This document shows, in pieces, positions 36,801 to 48,800 of a DNA stretch of 64,000 bases. Position 1 is the stretch's first letter. Each line of letters begins with the position of its first letter. The stretch covers positions 35,351,648 to 35,415,647 of the forward strand of contig NC_092673.1 of assembly GCF_964355755.1 (NCBI RefSeq). The letters run 5' to 3'. The position numbers and the translations under genes were made by a program. This DNA is from Antedon mediterranea (Eukaryota; Echinodermata; Crinoidea; Comatulida; Antedonidae). Under the pieces are notes generated by a model, which had not been told where the DNA came from, ran no database searches, and worked only from the letters and a program-made list of their open reading frames with translations.

Positions 36801-39800
36801 GTGCTTTTCCACCTGTTTACTTTGGCTGGCTATGTATTGTTTGACTTCTTTAGTCATAGTAAAGTTAATTAAATAAAATAGTCAATAGTCAGTATTACCT
36901 TAATAAGACACATTTAAGTGCATCGTTCGACACATTCAGGCTGTTTTAGTATTTGTCGTCTTATTTTTTTAAATATTGTTACTAGTGCTATGGTATCATA
37001 GAATCATTGAAAGAGGTGCATCCCATAGAGAGATTTGTGTGAAATGGTTTGCACGATTTTTGCCATTCCACACTATCATTCAGTTCATTTGCCAAAGTCC
37101 TTAGTTGGACTGTATACATTCATACTATATACACTATCATTCAGTTCATTTGCCAAAGTCCTTAGTTGGACTGTATACATTCATATTATATACACTATCA
37201 TTCAGTTCATTTGTCAAAGTCCTTAGTTGGACTGTATACATTCATATTATATACACTATCATTCAGTTCATTTGTCAAAGTCCTTAGTTGGACTGTATAC
37301 ATTCATATATATACACTATCATTCAGTTCGTTTGCCAAAGTCCTTAGTTGGACTGTATACATTCATACTATATACACTATCATTCAGTTCATTTGTCAAA
37401 GTCCTTAGTTGGACTGTATACATTCATATTATATACACTATCATTCAGTTCATTTGTCAAAGTCCTTAGTTGGACTGTATACATTCATATTATATACACT
37501 ATCATTCAGTTCATTTGTCAAAGTCCTTAGTTGGACTGTATACATTCATATTATATACACTATCATTCAGTTCATTTGCCAAAGTCCTTAGTTGGACTGT
37601 ATACATTCATACTATATACACTATCATTCAGTTCATTTGTCAAAGTCCTTAGTTGGACTGTATACATTCATATTATTTACACTATCATTCAGTTCATTTG
37701 TCAAAGTCCTTAGTTGGACTGTATACATTCATATTATATACACTATCATTCAGTTCATTTGCCAAAGTCCTTAGTTGGACTGTATACATTCATACTATAT
37801 ACACTATCATTCAGTTCATTTGTCAAAGTCCTTAGTTGGACTGTATACATTCATATTATATACACTATCATTCAGTTCATTTGTCAAAGTCCTTAGTTGG
37901 ACTGTATACATTCATACTATATACACTATCATTCAGTTCATTTGTCAAAGTCCTTAGTTGGACTGTATACATCCATACTATATACACTATCATTCAGTTC
38001 ATTTGTCAAAGTCCTTAGTTGGACTGTATACATTCATACTATATACACTATCATTCAGTTCATTTGTCAAAGTCCTTAGTTGGACTGTATACATTCATAT
38101 TATATACACTATCAGTCAGTTCATTTGTCAAAGTCCTTAGTTGGACTGTATACATTCATATTATATACACTATCATTCAGTTCATTTGCCAAAGTCCTTA
38201 GTTGGACTGTATACATTCATACTATATACACTATCATTCAGTTCATTTGTCAAAGTCCTTAGTTGGACTACACTATCATTCAGTTCATTTGTCAAAGTCC
38301 TTAGTTGGACTGTATACATTCATACTATATACACTATCATTCAGTTCATTTGTCAAAGTCCTTAGTTGGACTGTATACATTCATACTATATACACTATCA
38401 TTCAGTTCATTTGTCAAAGTCCTTAGTTGGACTGTATACATTCATATTATATACACTATCATTCAGTTCATTTGTCAAAGTCCTTAGTTGGACTGTATAC
38501 ATTCATACTATATACACTATCATTCAGTTCATTTGTCAAAGTCCTTAGTTGGACTGTATACATTCATACTATATACACTATCATTCAGTTCATTTGTCAA
38601 AGTCCTTAGTTGGACTGTATACATTCATACTATATACACTATCATTCAGTTCATTTGTCAAAGTCCTTAGTTGGACTGTATACATTCATACTATATACAC
38701 TATCATTCAGTTCATTTGTCAAAGTCCTTAGTTGGACTGTATACATTCATATTATATACACTATCATTCAGTTCATTTGTCAAAGTCCTTAGTTGGACTG
38801 TATACATTCATATTATATACACTATCATTCAGTTCATTTGCCAAAGTCCTTAGTTGGACTGTATACATTCATACTATATACACTATCATTCAGTTCATTT
38901 GTCAAAGTCCTTAGTTGGACTACACTATCATTCAGTTCATTTGTCAAAGTCCTTAGTTGGACTGTATACATTCATACTATATACACTATCATTCAGTTCA
39001 TTTGTCAAAGTCCTTAGTTGGACTGTATACATTCATACTATATACACTATCATTCAGTTCATTTGTCAAAGTCCTTAGTTGGACTGTATACATTCATACT
39101 ATATACACTATCATTCAGTTCATTTGTCAAAGTCCTTAGTTGGACTGTATACATTCATACTATATACACTATCATTCAGTTCATTTGTCAAAGTCCTTAG
39201 TTGGACTGTATACATTCATATTATATACACTATCATTCAGTTCATTTGTCAAAGTCCTTAGTTGGACTGTATACATTCATATTATATACACTATCATTCA
39301 GTTCATTTGTCAAAGTCCTTAGTTGGACTGTATACATTCATACTATATACACTATCATTCAGTTCATTTGTCAAAGTCCTTAGTTGGACTGTATACATTC
39401 ATATTATATACACTATCATTCAGTTCATTTGTCAAAGTCCTTAGTTGGACTGTATACATTCATACTATATACACTATCATTCAGTTCATTTGTCAAAGTC
39501 CTTAGTTGGACTGTATACATTCATACTATATACACTATCATTCAGTTCATTTGTCAAAGTCCTTAGTTGCACTGTATACATTCATACTATATACACTATC
39601 ATTCAGTTCATTTGTCAAAGTCCTTAGTTGGACTACACTATCATTCAGTTCATTTGTCAAAGTCCTTAGTTGGACTGTATACATTCATACTATATACACT
39701 ATCATTCAGTTCATTTGTCAAAGTCCTTAGTTGGACTGTATACATTCATATTATATACACTATCATTCAGTTCATTTGTCAAAGTCCTTAGTTGGACTGT

Positions 39801-42800
39801 ATACATTCATATTATATACACTATCATTCAGTTCATTTGTCAAAGTCCTTAGTTGGACTGTATACATTCATACTATATACACTATCATTCAGTTCATTTG
39901 TCAAAGTCCTTAGTTGGACTGTATACATTCATACTATACACACTATCATTCAGTTCATTTGTCAAAGTCCTTAGTTGGACTGTATACATTCATACTATAC
40001 ACACTATCATTCAGTTCATTTGTCAAAGTCCTTAGTTGCACTGTATACATTCATACTATATACACTATCATTCAGTTCATTTGTCAAAGTCCTTAGTTGG
40101 ACTGTATACATTCATACTATATACACTATCATTCAGTTCATTTGTCAAAGTCCTTAGTTGGACTGTATACATTCATACTATATACACTATCATTCAGTTC
40201 ATTTGTCAAAGTCCTTAGTTGGACTGTATACATTCATATTATATACACTATCATTCAGTTCATTTGTCAAAGTCCTTAGTTGGACTGTATACATTCATAC
40301 TATATACACTATCATTCAGTTCATTTGTCAAAGTCCTTAGTTGGACTGTATACATTCATATTATATACACTATCATTCAGTTCATTTGTCAAAGTCCTTA
40401 GTTGGACTGTATACATTCATACTATATACACTATCATTCAGTTCATTTGTCAAAGTCCTTAGTTGGACTGTATACATTCATACTATATACACTATCATTC
40501 AGTTCATTTGTCAAAGTCCTTAGTTGGACTGTATACATTCATACTATATACACTATCATTCAGTTCATTTGCCAAAGTCCTTAGTTGGACTGTATACATT
40601 CATATTATATACACTATCATTCAGTTCATTTGTCAAAGTCCTTAGTTGGACTGTATACATTCATACTATATACACTATCATTCAGTTCATTTGTCAAAGT
40701 CCTTAGTTGGACTGTATACATTCATACTATATACACTATCATTCAGTTCATTTGTCAAAGTCCTTAGTTGGACTACACTATCATTCAGTTCATTTGTCAA
40801 AGTCCTTAGTTGGACTGTATACATTCATACTATATACACTATCATTCAGTTCATTTGTCAAAGTCCTTAGTTGGACTGTATACATTCATACTATATACAC
40901 TATCATTCAGTTCATTTGCCAAAGTCCTTAGTTGGACTGTATACATTCATACTATACACACTATCATTCAGTTCATTTGTCAAAGTCCTTAGTTGCACTG
41001 TATACATTCATACTATATACACTATCATTCAGTTCATTTGTCAAAGTCCTTAGTTGGACTGTATACATTCATACTATACACACTATCATTCAGTTCATTT
41101 GTCAAAGTCCTTAGTTGCACTGTATACATTCATACTATATACACTATCATTCAGTTCATTTGTCAAAGTCCTTAGTTGCACTGTATACATTCATACTATA
41201 CACACTATCATTCAGTTCATTTGTCAAAGTCCTTAGTTGGACTGTATACATTCATACTATACACACTATCATTCAGTTCATTTGTCAAAGTCCTTAGTTG
41301 CACTGTATACATTCATACTATATACACTATCATTCAGTTCATTTGTCAAAGTCCTTAGTTGGACTGTATACATTCATATTATATACACTATCATTCAGTT
41401 CATTTGTCAAAGTCCTTAGTTGGACTGTATACATTCATACTATATACACTATCATTCAGTTCATTTGTCAAAGTCCTTAGTTGGACTGTATACATTCATA
41501 CTATATACACTATCATTCAGTTCATTTGTCAAAGTCCTTAGTTGGACTGTATACATTCATACTATATACACTATCATTCAGTTCATTTGTCAAAGTCCTT
41601 AGTTGGACTGTATACATTCATACTATATACACTATCATTCAGTTCATTTGTCAAAGTCCTTAGTTGGACTGTATACATTCATACTATATACACTATCATT
41701 CAGTTCATTTGTCAAAGTCCTTAGTTGGACTGTATACATTCATACTATATACACTATCATTCAGTTCATTTGTCAAAGTCCTTAGTTGGACTGTATACAT
41801 TCATACTATATACACTATCATTCAGTTCATTTGTCAAAGTCCTTAGTTGGACTGTATACATTCATATTATATACACTATCATTCAGTTCATTTGTCAAAG
41901 TCCTTAGTTGGACTACACTATCATTCAGTTCATTTGTCAAAGTCCTTAGTTGGACTGTATACATTCATACTATATAAAATCCTAAAGAGTAATTATAATA
42001 ATTTTGTAATAATAATTTTTAATCTCTTTCAGATTGGTCTTGCTAAATTTAACGCAAGCGGTAGCAATCCAAGCAATGTAGTGTACCAAGAACTAAGGCT
42101 AGGCCAAGGACCAACGCTGCAAGAGGGTGACTCAGTGGAGGTTAAATACACCGGATGGCTACTGGAAAATAAAGCAATAGGAACGGTTAGTAACAAATTA
42201 TATTAAAATGGATATGAAAGGATTTTAAAATTTCACAAAAAGGACTTTGTATGAATCCTTTTAATGTTAATAAACAGCACACAAAAAATTAGATTCAAAT
42301 ACCTAGTAGAAATTAAGAAATAAACAAATTACATTTTGGTATAAAACGTCCGCAAAATGGCCGACCAACTGGTACGCCATCTTAATTTTTATGAACGTTC
42401 TATACGCACGTACGAGATCGTCAAATTTAGAGTTTGAAACACCCGGGGTTGTAGCCACGGCAGCAGTCGTTTTGTGATTGGTTAATGAATTTTAATACAG
42501 TCCAATCACCGCCTTGTCTCGTTCGCGGACTGTGTCAAAACAAAAATAAACAAACCCATGCTACACGAGACTCGCGTGTTGCAAGCTCCCTGTTGCTGCA
42601 GTCGTAGAAAATATCGATATTTCACAAATCAATAAAAAGTTATGTCTGCAAAGATTGTACGTGAAAAGAAGAAAGTGTGTATTTGTACTTCTCACACTAA
42701 ACCACTCACGCAGACTACAAATTAGGCTAGGTCTAGTAGACTATAGTTTCTTCTAAATTCGCTAGTAGTAGGCTAGGCCTACACATGGAGTTACTCCATG

Positions 42801-45800
42801 GCCTCCATAGCAGTCGCCGGTCCACCGACGAACCTCCAGGAAGTGGACAAGGCGCGGGCGTAGACGTATGTAAAAGGCGACGTAAATAAAAAAGGTAAGC
42901 TTGTGTTGAACTTGTTTTTGGCTCTGACTTTTGTTATTGACTAATATAGTAATATAATAATACTAATAATTAAAGTAGAGCAGAGGAGGTGAGGCCGAGA
43001 GGATTATTATAGTTTAGTTAGTAACTGTAGTGTAATTAAATAATAACCTCTTTCTGTTTGTTACCAAGTCATAAAATATAATACTATAGGGCCTAGAGGT
43101 AGGATTGAATAAAAATAATAGTACATTTCCATCCATTTATTGGTCTTATCTTTGCAGATTTATGGAATCAACAGTACATGAGATGGCTTTGAAGAACTGT
43201 AATAGTACTAGTAATAAAATTGTAAACATCAAATTATATGGCAGAAATAGTGTGTGGAATGAATTTTATTGAACAAATGCATCATAATGAGTTTGGAACA
43301 AGCAGGATTTTTCAAACAGGACATAAATTACTTTTTAGACCTGAGACATTTTAATTCTATCAACACCAGCCAGCTCCATCATATTCAAGAGATGGATTCT
43401 TTCATAAATGTCCATTGTACATAGTATTTGGCTAAATAAATAAAAAAAGAAGTACAGTAGTGGTTTATTTGTTTATATACCCAGACCCATTTAGATGGTT
43501 AAAAACAAACACTATATGATGCACTGCTACTAGTGTACTGTCTGGTAGTACATTACCATAGTTACAGTATGACTGTAACCCTAGCACTCGCGTCTAAAGA
43601 ATTCTATTATGCATATTTTACTATTCTTCATAAATATTTAGTTCTGTAATTTTAATTGTCTGCGCTCATTCTATACTTGGTGTCTTAGTATACTGCATAA
43701 ATGTATCGTGCAAGCATGATCCAAGTAGCATCTATTATAAAGTACTCTGGGTATCTTTCTATTCACCTGAAAAAAGGAAAATGAATAAGCACATGTTTAT
43801 CTGCCCTCAAAACAAAATAATAATTTAGTATAATGTATTATGTAGGTTTGATCAACAGTTTAAAATAGCAATGCTCAGTATCTGTTACCTTAATATTATA
43901 ATTTGACTCTAACATTTGCGCTTCCATTCCAATCAATAAATACATTTGCTTATCCCGTCCATCAATTATCATAATTGCACTCCAATTATAGACCTGTAGG
44001 TAGGTAAAAATACAAATGAATTGTTTATTTACTGTATACTGTACTGTATATTGTACTGTATATGATACAAGCTGAAATACCCCTAACTAGGCCTGGCCTG
44101 TTATAACCTTTATTACTACATTAGAGAAAATCCAACTCTATTCATTTTATTGGGAATCATAATATTTAGTATTCAGTGTTGCCTAGCCTACTAGCTAGTA
44201 CAGTAGGGCGGCATGTAATAACAAAAAAATATTTTAATAATACGTTAGTCAGGACACTACAGCACACAACAATATTAATAAACGTACTTATAAATAATGT
44301 GTATATACATAATACAGTAACACAATTGTGCCTACCATTAACACCCTCAACGATACATCAAGGAGCATACGCTCTCAGCTCACCTCTGGCCGGGCGACTA
44401 AACACCGTATCCAGCAGTCATCACTACTAAAAAGGCCTAGGCCTAGCTAGCTCCAGGCCATGGCATTATTGTCAAACACCATTTACTCGTCCAACCGTTT
44501 CTTCAAAACGATGTTAACATCCGTGTTAACAAGACGATGTGGACGAATTTCCATCAATTTCAGTTAATTACAACGAAATAATAATAAAATGAATGTTTCA
44601 ATAATACGTGTATAATAAATAGCGAAATAAACATCGCTCGCGAGGAGGGTCGAGAGAGAGGCCAAGGTGGTCGACTCTGTGATTCTCACGCATGCGCAAA
44701 ATAACTCCGTGTACCCAGCAAGATAGGCATTTGGCTATGAATTTCGTAAAAGATGGCCTTGAAAAACGAAATTAAAATCCGTTTTAAAAAAAACTTGGTT
44801 GATAATATGAATTAATTTTATTCGATTAGGCTAACATACTTATCCAAGAATAAAAATATCAAAGCAATAAGTAATTACTACCATGCTTTTGCATCAATCA
44901 ATGATTTACTGCTAAATTCCTATCTCTGTAATACAAAAATAACTTTTAGTGACGTCACAAAAAGTTTTTCACAGGTTTCTCAGGGGCGTTTTGAGGGCGT
45001 TGTCGTCCTCCAAAACATTAAGTATGACTATGGCAAGCTTAAAACTGATTGATCTACACGTTGAGCCAATAAAATGATATTGCTAGGAACCCTTTCATAT
45101 CCATTTTAAGACATAAGAGGTGTACACGGTCTGTCCAGTTCCTGTCTGTCGAGAAATTTTATAAATTATATGAAATGGTCTTCGGTAATAAAATGACCAT
45201 GACAAAAATTAAACACTTCCGAAACCTGTTTCTTGTAGCAGAATCATTGACATACAAATATAAAATATTTGTTAAGACACCTGAATTGGTTTAAAATACT
45301 GTATATCAAAAAACATAAACGCCCTCTATCTATATTATATACAATAGAATCCCTGATTATGCACATTCAGGAGCAAATAAAGTATACCCTGAATAAAAGT
45401 TGTCCATATATTTTAAAATGGCCCTCATTCGTTTCATGGGATCGCTTAAAAGGGACATTTCTCTTTCCTTATAAAGAAGGCATTATACTGTATATAAATC
45501 ATATGCAATGCTGTTTAATGTTTACAAGGTAACCAAAGTATATGCATAAAAAAATGTATTGTAATTTAAAGTATCACGCATTAATATAAATATTTTATCA
45601 TTGATACAGTATATTCATTTATTTACAGGCATTTGATAGCAATATGTCTATGGAGAAGGCTTTCAGATTCAAGATCGGAAAAGGAAAGGTCATTAAGGTA
45701 TGGTTACAGAAGAAAACTATATATATATATTTTTTTTTTCATACACATCTCACAGAAACTCGGCAATTATGGGATGGGGAAACTATTTTATAATTTATTG

Positions 45801-48800
45801 TGCTTATAAACAAAGTCTTGTTTAAGGAAGTGGAGTTGTAGGTTAAAACCCTGGCACTAGGTGGAGTTGTAGGTTAAAACCCTGGCACTAGGTCAGAATT
45901 GAAGACTGCACCTACAGTTCCACTACATATTTTAAGAGGGAGAGAGTTTGTACGTATACAAATTAGTTGTACTTCATGGATCCATCAAAATGACCAGTAA
46001 TTTTACTGGAAAACTTTTAAACTAGATTTGAAAACTGCCACAGGATGGGGGAATGTTTAGCCTTCTTTGGAGTACTAGCTCTTCTTTATATACCACTCTA
46101 GTTCCTACTGGTAGAACATTTAAAGACCAATTTCTCTTGTCAAATTATTGACAGTCTATAAAACATTTCATGCTTCATAAATTCTGAACGTCAAATGAAT
46201 GGTGTATTGATAGACAACTCATGTTTTGATGTATTGATCATTTTTCAGAAATCTGAATTTATTCTTATCTCATTTTAATAGGGTTGGGATCAAGGTGTAA
46301 TTGGTATGAAGAAAGGAGGTAAAAGGTTACTACTAGTACCCCCCAGCATGGCCTATGGAACCAGAGGTATGGGGTCAAGGATACCGCCAAATGCGACACT
46401 CGTATTTGATATAGAAATACGAAAGGTACAGTACATTATTTTACAGTTTTATTGCGTGCAATATTTATTCCAACATTGATCGTCATTCTTTTAAATCGGT
46501 GTTATGATCAATTATTTTGTGAAGGAAAAGTAAAATCATTTTGAGATATATTTTTTAGCTTCCATTTCGAAAGTTGTGTTATAGACTCCAAAACAAGCCA
46601 GTTTCTTAGTTCTTTCCTTTGACAAAACTAAGCTTACAGATTTTCTTCATCTCACTAGGTGAGATTAATTTCTCTCTAGTATTTCGTCAAGCACTTCTTT
46701 GTTAACAAATTCAGCACTCTACTATAGTGTCCAATAATAAGTTTAATATATAATATGAAACACACTCCGAAAAAAATGAGACAAGCCTATTTATATTTAA
46801 AACTGTATGTGTTCATTATTTGTTCATCTTCTGAAATAAAGGGCTGTACCTCTCCTAGGAATTTGTTGCATTTGGCTGATGGTGTGTCATTGCCCATTAA
46901 ATGGCTTCCGTGTGTATTATCTTAGAAATTAAACTCTGTGTACATCAATATCCTGTTACATAGGAATACAATTGTACAGTATTACTGATTTGCAAACAGT
47001 AGGTCCTGGTCTTGGTCAATAATTGGCTGACTTAGCCTGCTATAGTATTTATTATCATCTCATTTGCATACATGTGTTAGATCCAGGTCATCACGAAAAG
47101 AAGAAGTTTAATTGGCTACATGCACTAGGGTTTATCATCACCTCATGGACCTAATCGTCATTCAAAGCTTCTAATATGACTTCTAAAATTCCTGTTCTCT
47201 ATCATATAACAGTTTTTTCAGTGCCAAATCTTGCATATTTCTTAATGTCATTGCACACTGAAAGTATCAGATTTCATACGGATATGAATATTGATGTTTT
47301 GACCCACATCCTCCGCCTACGTTGTTTACAAATTTGACCCATCTAAAATAGAAACTGATGACAAATTTGATTACATAACCAATTAGGTCACGGTTAAAAA
47401 TTCTTTAATAAATTATTTAATTATTGAACAGTACATAATAATAGTAACAAAACTAGTAAACGAAAAACAAGTGAGTGAAACATTCAGCAGGGAGAACAAA
47501 CAAAAAGAATTTTAACACAACAACCAAAACCAAAATACTGTAAACCCTCTTTTCCAAACCAGAAAAACCAATTTATTTTTTTTCCAGCCTCAAAAGTGGA
47601 ACCAATTTGTTTTTTACCTAACCAGAAAATATGGAATCAATTTATTTTGATAGATTAGAGAATTTAAACCAGCTTACGGCTCAGTATTCAACATACCTAA
47701 ATTTGAATTGTTGACACGTAACACATGTCCTCATCAGAAGAATCTTATGTTGTTATGAGGATTGGTGACATTTCTCTTTGAATTAATTTTTCCATAACTA
47801 GAAAAAAGTGGAAAGTCGAACCAATTTGTTTTTTTCCTAACTACAAAAGTCGAACCAATTTGCTTTTTTCCTAACTATAAAAGTGGAACCAATTAATAAG
47901 AATAATGATAAAAGGAAATCTTATATAGCGCCGGTTTCCATCACAAATTAGTTGCTCATGGCGCATTGAAACAACAATGCAATGAATGAAATCATGTAGT
48001 AAAAAAGTCAGATCCGAGCAGATGATAAAGGTCTTAAGCTTTGATTTAAAGGAATTCAATAAATTTACAGATCTAACATGTTTGGGAAGTTGGTTCCAAA
48101 AAAATGGAGTTTCAAAGGTAAACGATTGATTACCTCATGATTATGTATCTTTGGCATATCTCATTAATTTATTAATTATTTACACTGTGGGTTGACTTCT
48201 GTCGCAGTTAATCGTAACTTAATTTAACCTGGTTGGCCTTTAGAGGTAATCAGATTGGATCTCTCTTTCCGTTGTCTCCTTTCATGGTCAGGCCTCTGTG
48301 ATGTTCCACAGCTATTGACATTCCCTGGGGAGGGGAAGCATCTGTCATGTTTTAACCTTCCACCATTCAATTTGAATAGAAATTTAACATAATTTGTTAC
48401 GTTTAATGCCATTAGCATGCTAATTGATATTGTGTAGAGAAAACTTGTACTTTATTGTGATGTTGTATATTTCTATGTGTAAAATATGAATAACTGTTAA
48501 TACAGTTCTTGATATGACCAATTGATTGACATAGGCCAGTTGATATGACCAATTGTTTGATATAAATATATGTGACGATGTAAACATATGACAACTTGTA
48601 AACAAAGATGTGTGCCATTTTTACTCTTAGTGAATGGGAATTAAGTAGTCATATTTAGAAATGCACAATAAACACTCTATTGTTCATTAATTTCCCTACT
48701 CTGACGTAAATTATACTTGATGCAAGTACACTAACAATTCTCACATGGGACTTGAACCTATGACCTTCATCACTAGCCTGGCATTCATACCTCTAGACCA

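Noticed and set aside
37065-41976. CRISPR-like regular spacing
   Set aside because: The units are contiguous direct repeats without unique spacers, in a eukaryotic intron.
37035-42206. Dozens of overlapping 60-74-codon plus-strand frames starting [13 protein letters not shown]
   Set aside because: They are the three frames of the 61-bp satellite. Each unit shifts frame by one, and the frames end at fixed points. There is no splice or codon-constraint evidence.
42033-42206. Frame of 119 codons joining the 61-bp array to FKBP exon 7 (41847-42206)
   Set aside because: Read-through from the array into exon 7. The real exon starts at the acceptor before 42033.
44460-44567. Plus-strand frame [20 protein letters not shown] resembling a mitochondrial presequence
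   Set aside because: 36 codons only, with no downstream in-phase exon. It overlaps the candidate first exon of the minus-strand gene.
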